Assembly (NCBI GenBank): GCA_021414185.1
Contig: JAIOOZ010000457.1
Coordinates: 1 to 5,670, forward strand
Reading direction: 5' to 3'
DNA length: 5,670 nt
Origin: Betaproteobacteria bacterium
GTDB lineage: Bacteria; Pseudomonadota; Gammaproteobacteria; Burkholderiales; SG8-41
Made by a program: the position numbers and the translations under genes. How positions within the stretch are numbered: the first letter of the stretch is position 1; every line of letters starts with the position of its first letter. This document shows, one piece after another, positions 1 through 5,670 of this stretch. The notes under the pieces are model-generated. The model was given only the letters and a program-made list of their open reading frames with translations, did no database searches and was not told where the DNA came from.

Positions 1-1
1 C

Positions 2-505
2 GAAGAAGAAATGCACCTGAACGAGTTTCTGGCGCTTTGTGAGCCGTATTTTTCCGGTGACGGCAGGATCATCGACCAGGCATATCAACCTCGTCTGCCG
101 GAAGGCATGGTCCGCTGCTACCTGGTGCATGGCGAGGTCGCGGGCTTCGGGCACCAGGCCATCAATGCGCTTTGTCCCGCACCACCCGGCGCGCCGCGCG
201 ATGCGTTCCCGCCGACCACCAAGCGTCTGTACCACCCGCCTTCAATGCCGGAATTTCAGTCACTCAAAATTCAACTGGAGCAGCAATGGGTGCCCGCAAT
301 GCAAAAGCTGCTCGAAATTGACGATGCCGGGCTGCCCGTATTATGGGATTGCGATTTCCTGCTCGGTCCCAGGAACGGAGCGGGCCAGGACACTTACGTA
401 CTTTGCGAGATCAACGTCAGCAGCGTGTCGCCGTTTCCCGATTCTGCGCTGGCGCCGATTGCCGAAGCGGTGCTCGCAAGTACGAAAGCGATAAAACGAC
501 GATAA
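2..505 (+). CDS. ATP-grasp-like protein, C-terminal part (Cj0069-like), 5' end outside window
   Basis: The frame is already open at base 2, where three Glu codons precede the first Met at 11. The gene therefore very likely begins upstream and only its last ~168 codons are seen. Counted from Met 11, the visible part has the stretch LVHGEVAGFGHQ (residues 38-49), a Pro-rich loop (55-79), then WDCDFLLGP (112-120) and CEINVSS (132-138). An Asp-rich strand followed by an E-x-N motif (E133, N135) is how ATP-grasp enzymes usually end their nucleotide and Mg binding site. The closing CEIN..S.SPFP.SA pattern reminds me of proteins annotated as Cj0069 family, whose reaction is not known to me. It could therefore be a ligase-like enzyme acting on an unidentified carboxylate. 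The stop codon shares one base with the next gene (TAATG), suggesting translational coupling with the rhomboid protease. The family name is from memory; that the frame is a real gene is much surer. Confidence 0.6.
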   Translation, partial: EEEMHLNEFLALCEPYFSGDGRIIDQAYQPRLPEGMVRCYLVHGEVAGFGHQAINALCPAPPGAPRDAFPPTTKRLYHPPSMPEFQSLKIQLEQQWVPAMQKLLEIDDAGLPVLWDCDFLLGPRNGAGQDTYVLCEINVSSVSPFPDSALAPIAEAVLASTKAIKRR

Positions 506-1656
506 TGTCGCGCATGGACGACCCAGCAACCGCCGCCGACAGCAACGCCGAACAGGAATTCCAGCAGCATCTCACCGCCGCGACGCCGCACGCTTTTGTG
601 ACGCCGTCGCTCATGGCGATTAACGTGGTCGTATTTGTGGTGATGGCAGTGCTTGGCATCAGCATTGCCGGTGGGCGGGCGGAGGAATACCTGCGCTTTG
701 GCGCCAATTTCGCGCCGCTCACCACGGGGGGCGAATGGTGGCGGCTGTTCACGTGCACGTTCATCCATTTCGGCATCGTGCACCTTGCTTTCAACATGTG
801 GGCTCTGTGGGACAGCGGCCGGCTCACCGAAAGACTGTTCGGCAACGCGTGGTTCGCCGTGATCTACGTGTTCGCGGGGCTCTGCGGCAGCAGCCTCAGC
901 ATGCTGTGGAACCAGAACGTCATCAGCGGCGGTGCTTCGGGCGCGGTATTCGGCGTGTTCGGCGCGCTGCTCGCTTACATGACGGCGCAGCGCGGCTCGA
1001 TACCGCCGCAAACGCTCAATCACCTGCGCATCAGCACTTCCACCTTTGTCGTGTACTCGCTGTTCTACGGTTTCGTGCAGTCCGGGATCGACAATGCGGC
1101 GCACGTGGGCGGGCTGGCCGGAGGTTTTATCATGGGACTGGTGCTGGCGCGGCCGCTGACGGGACCGCAGCGGGACAGCGGACAACAGCGCCGCATCGTC
1201 ATCGCCGTGGCACTGGTGGCAGTAACGCTACCCACCGCGGCGCTGTTCACGCCCGACACGTCGCGGATTTACCGCCAGGCGCGCGAACTGCAAAAAGAAA
1301 TCGAAACTTTCAGCGCCGAGGAAAACCGCCTGCAGGCGGCCTTTCTGGATATCGCCGAGCAATCACGCGCCAAAAAAATGGATGCCGCCGCGGCGCTTGC
1401 GCAACTGCGCGCGGACATCCTGCCGGCATGGGACAAGGCGGTGGCGCGCCTCGCCGGCCTGGAGCTTGATGCGAAGGCGCCGGCACGCAAGGATTACGAC
1501 ATGATATTGCGCTATGCGACGGCGCGCCGCGACGGCATGCGGGCGGTGGTCGACTATCTGGCGACCAACAACCCGGCCATGGAACGCAGGATAGCCGAAC
1601 AGCGCGAAATTGCCGCCGACGCGCTCAAGCAATACCAGGCGCTGCAGAAAAAATAA
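505..1656 (+). CDS. Rhomboid family intramembrane serine protease with helical C-terminal extension
   Basis: This 383-residue membrane protein should cleave transmembrane proteins inside the lipid bilayer. The rhomboid landmarks are in order: a WR pair in the first loop (W79, R80), H93-x3-N97 in the second helix, the catalytic serine in GASG (S145), and the catalytic histidine in AHVGG (H200). Hydrophobic stretches near 34-54, 84-101, 115-134, 145-160, 178-194 and 200-216 give the usual six helices. A seventh lies at 230-248. The remaining ~135 residues are charged, Ala-rich and probably helical or coiled-coil (about 254-383). If the N-terminus is cytoplasmic, as in GlpG, this tail would lie in the periplasm. 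The start at 505 overlaps the previous stop by one base and has no clear Shine-Dalgarno sequence, fitting coupled translation; a second ATG at 514 is an alternative. The upstream open frame back to 343 overprints the previous gene and is not expected to be used. Substrate unknown. Confidence 0.92.
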   Translation: MSRMDDPATAADSNAEQEFQQHLTAATPHAFVTPSLMAINVVVFVVMAVLGISIAGGRAEEYLRFGANFAPLTTGGEWWRLFTCTFIHFGIVHLAFNMWALWDSGRLTERLFGNAWFAVIYVFAGLCGSSLSMLWNQNVISGGASGAVFGVFGALLAYMTAQRGSIPPQTLNHLRISTSTFVVYSLFYGFVQSGIDNAAHVGGLAGGFIMGLVLARPLTGPQRDSGQQRRIVIAVALVAVTLPTAALFTPDTSRIYRQARELQKEIETFSAEENRLQAAFLDIAEQSRAKKMDAAAALAQLRADILPAWDKAVARLAGLELDAKAPARKDYDMILRYATARRDGMRAVVDYLATNNPAMERRIAEQREIAADALKQYQALQKK

Positions 1657-2514
1657 TCAGGGCGCGGCAGCGAGCTTGCCAGCGCGCTTCAATGCGTCGG
1701 CCGCCGCGATGCGCGCGCGTATGGCGGGGATAGCTTCAACCGTAGCCGCTTCGCCGGCGGCAATGGCTTCGATCTTTGCCGAGAAGTCGAGCGATCGCGT
1801 GCGCGGTGTGGCAGGCCGGATGGCGATATCGGCTGCATCGACTTCGCTGCTGCCGCGCCACGACACATCGACCGCGATCACCACGTCGGCACCCATGCTG
1901 CGCGCGACCGGCACCGGCACCCGGCTCGACACACCGCCGTCGATGTACTCCCGCCCGTCGATCAACACCGGCCAGAACACGTTCGGGATGCTGCTCGAAG
2001 CGCGCACGGCAAGCCCGGTATTGCCGCGATTGAATACCGTCATGCGGTTGGTTGCCCGCTCGGTGGCGACCACCGCGAACGCGCGGTCGAGCGCTTCGAT
2101 CGAGCGGTTGCCGAGCGCGTTGTTGAGGTAGTACTGCAACGCCTCGCCCTGCACGCGGCCCGGGCCAAACAGGGTGACGTCAATCAGATCATTGTCTTCA
2201 ATGCCAAGCGCCATCGCTTCGAGCGCCTGCGCATTGTTGCCGCCGGCGTACAGCGCGGCGACCACCGAACCCGAGCTGCTGCCGACGACGATTTCGGGGC
2301 GTATGCCAGCGGCCTCGAGCGCCTTGATGACGCCGACGTGAGCGAAGCCGCGCGAGCCGCCGGCGCCGAGCACGAGCGCCACCACCGGGCCGGCGGCACG
2401 CAGGGGCGCGATGGCGGCCGCGCGCGGCTGCGCGAGCTCGGTATATTCCCGCGGCGCGGTCGTGCAGCCGGCCAGCGCCAGCGCCAGCAAAAACGAAAGT
2501 GTCTTGTTCAGCAT
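1657..2514 (-). CDS. Patatin-like phospholipase, lipoprotein (RssA-like)
   Basis: This 285-residue protein is a probable serine lipid acyl hydrolase with the Ser-Asp dyad of the patatin family. Residues 1-17 form a lipoprotein signal peptide ending in the lipobox LAGC, so Cys17 should be acylated after cleavage and the enzyme anchored to a membrane facing the periplasm. The oxyanion-hole glycines are in GAGGSRG (50-56), the nucleophile is Ser80 in GSSSG (78-82), and the catalytic Asp is D192 in DGG (192-194), at the usual spacing. The length is close to that of small bacterial patatins such as RssA. The start is chosen because it gives a complete signal peptide; a GAGG lies 13 bases upstream of it, a rather long spacing. 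The gene converges on the rhomboid gene with the two stop codons directly abutting, so neither has room for its own terminator, and it is transcribed away from the Bug gene. The natural lipid substrate cannot be inferred. Confidence 0.92.
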   Translation of the reverse strand: MLNKTLSFLLALALAGCTTAPREYTELAQPRAAAIAPLRAAGPVVALVLGAGGSRGFAHVGVIKALEAAGIRPEIVVGSSSGSVVAALYAGGNNAQALEAMALGIEDNDLIDVTLFGPGRVQGEALQYYLNNALGNRSIEALDRAFAVVATERATNRMTVFNRGNTGLAVRASSSIPNVFWPVLIDGREYIDGGVSSRVPVPVARSMGADVVIAVDVSWRGSSEVDAADIAIRPATPRTRSLDFSAKIEAIAAGEAATVEAIPAIRARIAAADALKRAGKLAAAP

Positions 2515-2638
2515 GCGCGTTAGAGTACCTCAATACCGTTCTGTTCCCAAGTTCCGCTTAGTTCCGTTTCTCCGCCGGCTTGCGGCATAATTGCGCACTC
2601 CAGCGGCCGCACCGAGCCGCGCTCACCGGAGGAAACCG
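2515..2638. promoter_or_regulatory. Divergent intergenic region with weak candidate promoter
   Basis: These 124 bases separate the divergent patatin and Bug genes and must hold the promoters for both if neither is read from further away. On the plus strand CATAAT at 2586-2591 resembles a -10 box. The best -35 candidate is a poor TTCCGT at 2562-2567, with an 18-base gap. Three copies of GTTCC occur at 2543, 2551 and 2561, just upstream. They could be part of a regulator site or chance. The promoter call is inference from weak matches only. Confidence 0.3.
2628..2632 (+). promoter_or_regulatory. Ribosome binding site of the Bug gene
   Basis: GGAGG lies six bases before the ATG at 2639. This fixes that codon as the start and rules out the longer frame beginning at 2591, whose extra 16 residues would also spoil the signal peptide. 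Confidence 0.85.
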
Positions 2639-3853
2639 ATGAATCGCATCATGCAGGGGATTTGCGCCGCAATCCTCGTCGCTCTGGCCGCTGCCGCGGT
2701 AGCGCAAAACTACCCGACCAAGCCGATCCGGCTGATCATGCCGAACGCTCCCGGCAGCGCGAACGATACGCTTGGGCGCATAGTGGCCATCCACATGGGC
2801 GAGGCGCTGGGCCAGCAGATCGTGCTGGACAACCGCGCCGGCGCGGGCGGACTGCTGGGCATGGAAATCGGCAAGAACGGCGCGCCCGACGGCTACACGC
2901 TGGTGGCGGCCTCCACCGCGGCGATGTCCATCGCGCCGCATATCTACAAGAAGCTGCCGTACGATCCGCTCAACGATTTCGAATTCATTTCGCTCTATGC
3001 CGCCACCCCCAACGTGCTGGTGGTCAACCCCAACATGCCGGCGAGAAACATGAAGGAGTGGCTCGACTGGGTCAAGGCCAGCGGCAACTCGCTCAACATG
3101 GCGTCGGCGGGCGCCGGTTCTCAAAGCCACCTGACCGGCGTTGCTTTGTTGACGGATGCCGGCCTGCAATCGACCCACGTGCCTTATAAGGGCGGCGGCG
3201 CATCCGTGGCGTCGGTGGTTGGCGGTGAATCGCAATGGACGATCACGCCGGCGCCGGCCGTCATGTCGCTGATCAAAGGCGGCCGCCTGCGCGCGCTCGG
3301 CCAGAGTTTGCCGCAACGCACGGCGCTGTTGCCGGACGTGCCGTCGATCAAGGAAACGGTGCCCACGTTCGACTACAGCGGCTGGAACGGCCTGCTCGCG
3401 CCCAAGGGCACACCGAAAGCGATCCTCGCCAAATTGCGCGCGACGGTGATGGAAGTCGCCAATAAACCGCAACTGAAAGAGCAATTCGCCGCCCAGGGCG
3501 CGCAAGTGGTCACCAACACGCCCGAAGAATTCCGCAAGTTCGTACGGGATGAAATCCAGACTACCGGCAAAGTTGTCCGCGCCGCGGAATTACCCCGTCA
3601 AAGTCGGCATCGTCGGCCTCGGCCGCTGGGCCACCGTGCTCACACGCGCCGCCGCCAAATCGGACAAGATCAAAATCGTCGCCGGCTTCAGCCGCTCGGC
3701 AGAAAAACGCAGCGCATTCGCGCAGGAAATGGGCGTGCCCGCGGCGCCCGACCTGCAGGCACTGCTCGCCGACCCGGAAATCAAGGGCGTGATACTTACG
3801 GTGCCCAACGAACAGCATCTGCCGGTCGCCGAGGCGGTCGCCAAGGCCGGTAA
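2639..3853 (+). CDS. Bug/TctC-family periplasmic solute-binding protein, native stop lost
   Basis: Residues 1-316 are a complete tripartite tricarboxylate transporter receptor, which binds a small carboxylate or similar solute in the periplasm. A Sec signal peptide spans residues 1-22, with probable cleavage after Ala-Val-Ala. The mature protein opens with the family signature NYPTKPIRLIMPNAPG. Further family blocks are DNRAGAGG (64-71), PDGYTL (83-88), PYDPLNDF (107-114), PYKGGGASV (182-190) and the end FRKFVRDEIQTTGKVVRAA (298-316). Most Bug proteins stop a few residues after this point, at about 320-330 residues. Here there is no stop: from 3587 the frame continues for 88 Arg-rich residues, out of frame over the oxidoreductase gene, to a TAA at 3851-3853. 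The tail resembles no domain I recognise and is probably not native. No tctA or tctB membrane genes are in the window, which is common for Bug proteins. The ligand cannot be predicted. Confidence 0.88.
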   Translation: MNRIMQGICAAILVALAAAAVAQNYPTKPIRLIMPNAPGSANDTLGRIVAIHMGEALGQQIVLDNRAGAGGLLGMEIGKNGAPDGYTLVAASTAAMSIAPHIYKKLPYDPLNDFEFISLYAATPNVLVVNPNMPARNMKEWLDWVKASGNSLNMASAGAGSQSHLTGVALLTDAGLQSTHVPYKGGGASVASVVGGESQWTITPAPAVMSLIKGGRLRALGQSLPQRTALLPDVPSIKETVPTFDYSGWNGLLAPKGTPKAILAKLRATVMEVANKPQLKEQFAAQGAQVVTNTPEEFRKFVRDEIQTTGKVVRAAELPRQSRHRRPRPLGHRAHTRRRQIGQDQNRRRLQPLGRKTQRIRAGNGRARGARPAGTARRPGNQGRDTYGAQRTASAGRRGGRQGR

Positions 3854-4649
3854 GCATGTGTACACCGAAAAGCCGATTGCGAATACGCTCGCCGACGGAC
3901 TGCGGATCGCGGCCCTGGAAGAAAAATACGGCGTCAGCGTGACGGTCGGCCACAGCGCGCGGTTGATGGCCGGCATCCGCATGATCAAGGAGAAAATCGA
4001 CGCCGGCGAACTCGGACGCGTCGCGTTCATGGAAGCGAATTTCTCGAACGAGCGCGCGCTTGAACTCACGCCGCAGACATGGCGCTGGTACAAAGACCGC
4101 GCGCCCGGCGGCCCGCTGTCGCAGCTGGCGATCCACCAGTTCGACGTGCTGCATTATCTGGGCGGTGAAATCAGCGAAGTCACGTCGATGGCTTCAAAAC
4201 TCTCGCCGGTCGGCGCCGAAGTCGACGACCAGTCGATGACTTTGATGAAATTCGCCGACGGCAAGATAGGTTACGTCGGTTCATGCTGGACTTCGCCCGG
4301 CATCTTCGCGGTGCGCGTGTTCGGCGCCAAGGCCCTCATGCATTACGAGATCGATTTCGGCACCTGGGACACGCCCGACCAGCTGCATAAAACTTCCACG
4401 CTGTATATTCAGCGCGGCAAGAACGGCTACGGCAAGCGCGAGGAAATCACGCTGCCCGCGAGCGACATGTTCTGCGCCGAACTTGAGATGTTCGCCGAGA
4501 GCTGCGTGAGCGGCAAAGTGCGCGAATTGACGGCCGACAACGGCAACGTTGCGGTTGCGGTTGTTTACGCGGCCCTGCGCTCGATCGAGCGCAATGGGCA
4601 GGCAGTCAAAATCTCCGACGTGATGAACGAAACCAAAACACAAATCTGA
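3549..4649 (+). CDS. Gfo/Idh/MocA family NAD(P)-dependent oxidoreductase
   Basis: This cytoplasmic dehydrogenase has 366 residues from the ATG at 3549. The N-terminal Rossmann domain has its dinucleotide-binding loop GIVGLGRWA at 20-28. The family EKP motif follows at 107-109, with Lys108 the usual catalytic or nicotinamide-contacting lysine. The C-terminal domain has GHSARLM (134-140), KEKIDAGELGRV (147-158) and GGPLSQLAIHQFD (187-199), where H196 fits the catalytic histidine of inositol and sugar dehydrogenases of this family. Known members oxidise or reduce sugars, cyclitols and their acids; the substrate here is unknown. The start is uncertain. The family normally begins one to six residues before VKVGIVG, but no ATG or GTG exists there. 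ATG 3549 adds ~14 atypical residues, lies inside the Bug gene and lacks a clear ribosome binding site; TTG 3573 is the other option. From residue 15 on, the protein looks intact. Confidence 0.9.
   Translation: MKSRLPAKLSAPRNYPVKVGIVGLGRWATVLTRAAAKSDKIKIVAGFSRSAEKRSAFAQEMGVPAAPDLQALLADPEIKGVILTVPNEQHLPVAEAVAKAGKHVYTEKPIANTLADGLRIAALEEKYGVSVTVGHSARLMAGIRMIKEKIDAGELGRVAFMEANFSNERALELTPQTWRWYKDRAPGGPLSQLAIHQFDVLHYLGGEISEVTSMASKLSPVGAEVDDQSMTLMKFADGKIGYVGSCWTSPGIFAVRVFGAKALMHYEIDFGTWDTPDQLHKTSTLYIQRGKNGYGKREEITLPASDMFCAELEMFAESCVSGKVRELTADNGNVAVAVVYAALRSIERNGQAVKISDVMNETKTQI
3587..3853 (+). other. Out-of-frame tail of the Bug gene overlapping the oxidoreductase gene
   Basis: From codon 317 the Bug frame encodes 88 residues rich in Arg, Gly, Gln and Ala. 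They correspond to another frame of the NAD-binding region of the next gene, which there encodes the well-conserved VKVGIVGLGRW and EKP motifs. Conserved Bug sequence ends at about 3586 and conserved oxidoreductase sequence begins at about 3591, so only about four bases lie between them. I read this as a junction where the Bug stop codon, any spacer and the original oxidoreductase start are missing. Shifting the Bug frame by one base in either direction does not give an early stop, so a single-base error alone does not restore a normal gene end. Confidence 0.7.
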
Positions 4650-4655
4650 AAGCCA

Positions 4656-4755
4656 GCCACAGAGGGCACAGAGGGCACAGAGAAATGCAAAAAACGAAAA
4701 TCAATCATCCGCTAATGGTTTGTTTTTCCTCTGTGACCTCTGTGTCCTCTGTGGC
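4656..4755. repeat. Inverted repeat with 9-bp CACAGAGG-type arms (palindromic intergenic element)
   Basis: The left arm (4656-4682) is a run of CACAGAGGG units with a 9-base period. The right arm (4729-4755) is its reverse complement with two mismatches over 27 bases. The 46-base AT-rich spacer between them contains A- and T-runs. Transcribed, this would form a long hairpin between the oxidoreductase and creatininase genes. From memory, closely similar CCACAGAGGACACAGAGG palindromes are scattered through many environmental bacterial genomes and often yield false peptides rich in Leu-Cys or His-Arg-Gly. No transposase or target-site duplication is evident. It could act as a transcript-stabilising or attenuating hairpin, but there is no T-run immediately after the stem as in a classical terminator. 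Confidence 0.85.
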
Positions 4756-4772
4756 TATCGCTTTTTGCTTTT

Positions 4773-4778
4773 AAGGAG
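4773..4778 (+). promoter_or_regulatory. Ribosome binding site of the creatininase-family gene
   Basis: AAGGAG stands seven bases before ATG 4786. It decides the start in favour of this codon over the in-frame TTG at 4720, which would translate the right arm of the inverted repeat into a Leu/Cys-rich peptide. Confidence 0.88.
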
Positions 4779-4785
4779 CACCCGT

Positions 4786-5577
4786 ATGCTACCCACCCGT
4801 CACTTCAGCGATCTCACGCAACCCGAGATCGCGCAGCAACTGAAGAAGAATCCGCTCGTCATCCTGCCCGCCGGCAGCGTCGAGCAGCATGGCCCGCATC
4901 TGCCGACCGGCACCGATATTTACGCCAGCCAGGTCATCGGCAACGCGGTCGCCGAGCGCATGGACGGCCTGCTGCTGCCGGCGACGCCGTTCGGCGTGAC
5001 GCCCATGCACATGCCGTTCGAAGGCACCATCACGCTGTCGCCTGATACTTATATGCGCGTGGTCACCGAAACCTGCCAGTCCACCGCGCAGCACGGCGCC
5101 AAATACCTGCTGATCATCAACTGGCATGAAGGCAACATCCCGTCGCTGGCGATCGCCTCCGAAGCGCTGCATCGCGAACACGGCATGACGGTACTCACCG
5201 TGCAGGCGTGCTATGTTGCGGCCGAACTCTACGGCCACGATTGCGGCGGCCTCACCCACGGCGGCGAAATCGAAGCGCTGGCGGTAATCGCTTACCGCCC
5301 TGATTTGGTGCACCTCGACCGCATCGATTACTCGTCGGACCATTCGCACGGCCGCAAATGGGACAAACTGCGCCGCACGCGCAGTTATCAGCCGGTGCTC
5401 ACCGACATCCGCACCATCGCGGAAACCGGCTGGTATGGCGCGCCCGAGCACGCCACGGTGGCCAAAGGCATCAAGATGCTCAACGATATCGCGGACGCCA
5501 TCGCGAAAGAAGCGACCGAGATTTTCCGCATGCTCGACGAAGCGCAGGGCGGGACCGCCGAAATTAGGAGTCTGTAA
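4786..5577 (+). CDS. Creatininase family metal-dependent amidohydrolase
   Basis: The protein has 263 residues, typical for the family, and is cytoplasmic with no signal peptide. The metal-site signature GSVEQHGPHLPTGTD (30-44) gives Glu33, His35 and Asp44. It is followed by NWHEGN (112-117) with His114, the position of the family's next histidine ligand, and by THGGEIEAL (157-165) with Glu161. The family uses two divalent metals to hydrolyse cyclic amides or related bonds. Members include creatininase, the MftE peptidase, the ArfB formamide hydrolase and IolN-type ring-opening hydrolases. Creatininase itself has H-x-E at the NWHEGN position, whereas here the residue two after His114 is Gly, so creatinine is not the likely substrate. 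The gene lies 136 bases after the oxidoreductase gene, with the inverted repeat between, and 4 bases before the next gene. Co-transcription with both is plausible. The specific substrate is unknown. Confidence 0.9.
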   Translation: MLPTRHFSDLTQPEIAQQLKKNPLVILPAGSVEQHGPHLPTGTDIYASQVIGNAVAERMDGLLLPATPFGVTPMHMPFEGTITLSPDTYMRVVTETCQSTAQHGAKYLLIINWHEGNIPSLAIASEALHREHGMTVLTVQACYVAAELYGHDCGGLTHGGEIEALAVIAYRPDLVHLDRIDYSSDHSHGRKWDKLRRTRSYQPVLTDIRTIAETGWYGAPEHATVAKGIKMLNDIADAIAKEATEIFRMLDEAQGGTAEIRSL

Positions 5578-5581
5578 CAGC

Positions 5582-5670
5582 ATGAAACACGTGTGCGTTG
5601 CTGCCAGAATTGGTGAGGGCAAGGCGCCCGGTGAAGCCAATACTTACTGTATTGGCAAGACGAGCAACGC
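5582..5670 (+). CDS. Hypothetical protein, N-terminal fragment (runs off window)
   Basis: An ATG four bases after the creatininase stop opens a frame of 29 full codons without a stop to the window edge. AGGAG at 5566-5570 lies 11 bases upstream, a slightly long but usable ribosome binding site inside the end of the preceding gene. The peptide begins MKHVCVAARIGEGKAPGEA and continues NTYCIGKTSN. The N-T-Y-x-I-G pattern after a short first strand is vaguely like the start of metallo-beta-lactamase-fold proteins, but the fragment is too short to assign. Tight spacing suggests the same operon as the creatininase-family gene. Confidence 0.55.
   Translation, partial: MKHVCVAARIGEGKAPGEANTYCIGKTSN

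Noticed and set aside
343..504. N-terminal extension of the rhomboid protein back to 343
   Set aside because: It overprints the conserved end of the preceding gene in another frame. Coupled start at 505 gives a normal rhomboid N-terminus.
394..1185. Minus-strand open frame of 263 codons
   Set aside because: It lies antisense to the rhomboid gene with its clear catalytic motifs. The translation is Arg/His-rich without recognisable domains, as expected from a shadow frame in GC-rich DNA.
2558..3505. Minus-strand open frame of 315 codons
   Set aside because: It is antisense to the Bug gene, has extreme Arg/His/Gly composition, no domain and no convincing ribosome binding site. It is long only because stop codons are rare in this GC-rich sequence.
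2639..4649. Genuine Bug-oxidoreductase fusion protein
   Set aside because: The two coding regions are in different frames, and an exported receptor joined to a cytoplasmic NAD-dependent enzyme would make little sense.
4656..4755. CRISPR array
   Set aside because: The 9-base units are adjacent without unique spacers and the two arms are inverted relative to each other.
4656..4775. Rho-independent terminator after the oxidoreductase gene
   Set aside because: The stem is long, but the spacer is 46 bases and the nearest T-run (4762-4766) begins several bases after the stem, so it does not look like a classical terminator.
4720..4785. N-terminal extension of the creatininase-family protein from TTG 4720
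   Set aside because: The added Leu/Cys-rich residues are the translated arm of the inverted repeat. A strong AAGGAG and ATG at 4786 provide the real start.
4789..5640. Minus-strand open frame of 283 codons
   Set aside because: It mirrors the creatininase-family gene, whose metal-binding motifs and ribosome binding site are clear. The antisense translation shows no family features.

Overview
The window is GC-rich, gene-dense proteobacterial DNA with strong G/C preference at third codon positions. The periplasmic binding protein of the Bug/TctC family, a family greatly expanded in Burkholderiales and relatives, makes a betaproteobacterium the best guess. The palindromic CACAGAGG-type repeat is of a kind seen in many environmental genomes. 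This assignment is inference; no rRNA or other marker gene is present.

Layout. (1) Positions 2-1656, plus strand: the 3' part of an ATP-grasp-like gene (resembling the Cj0069 family). Its stop codon overlaps by one base (TAATG) the start of a rhomboid intramembrane serine protease, which carries an extra membrane segment and a helical C-terminal tail. (2) Positions 1657-2514, minus strand: a patatin-like phospholipase made as a lipoprotein. It converges on the rhomboid gene with no base between the two stop codons. (3) Positions 2515-2638: a short divergent intergenic region with a plausible but weak promoter and a good ribosome binding site for the next gene. (4) Positions 2639-5670, plus strand: a Bug/TctC solute-binding protein, a Gfo/Idh/MocA NAD(P)-dependent oxidoreductase, a 100-base inverted repeat, a creatininase-family metallohydrolase, and the first 29 codons of another gene.

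How the genes may work together. The plus-strand run from 2639 looks like a small catabolic cluster: capture of an organic acid or sugar-like solute in the periplasm, oxidation by a Gfo/Idh/MocA dehydrogenase, then hydrolysis by a creatininase-type amidohydrolase or ring-opening enzyme. The substrate cannot be read from the sequence. A dehydrogenase plus creatininase-family hydrolase pair is known from the IolM/IolN-type inositol pathway, so a keto-cyclitol or similar compound is one possibility.

The most unusual spot is the Bug/oxidoreductase junction near 3587-3590. The Bug protein reaches its normal C-terminal end there, but its stop codon is missing. Its frame runs on for 88 arginine-rich codons, out of frame, over the Rossmann-fold coding sequence of the oxidoreductase. 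The oxidoreductase in turn lacks an ATG at its expected place and must start inside the Bug gene. This looks like a small deletion that fused the two genes, or an assembly error. I saw no convincing novel defence system, CRISPR array, tRNA, rRNA or transposase gene.
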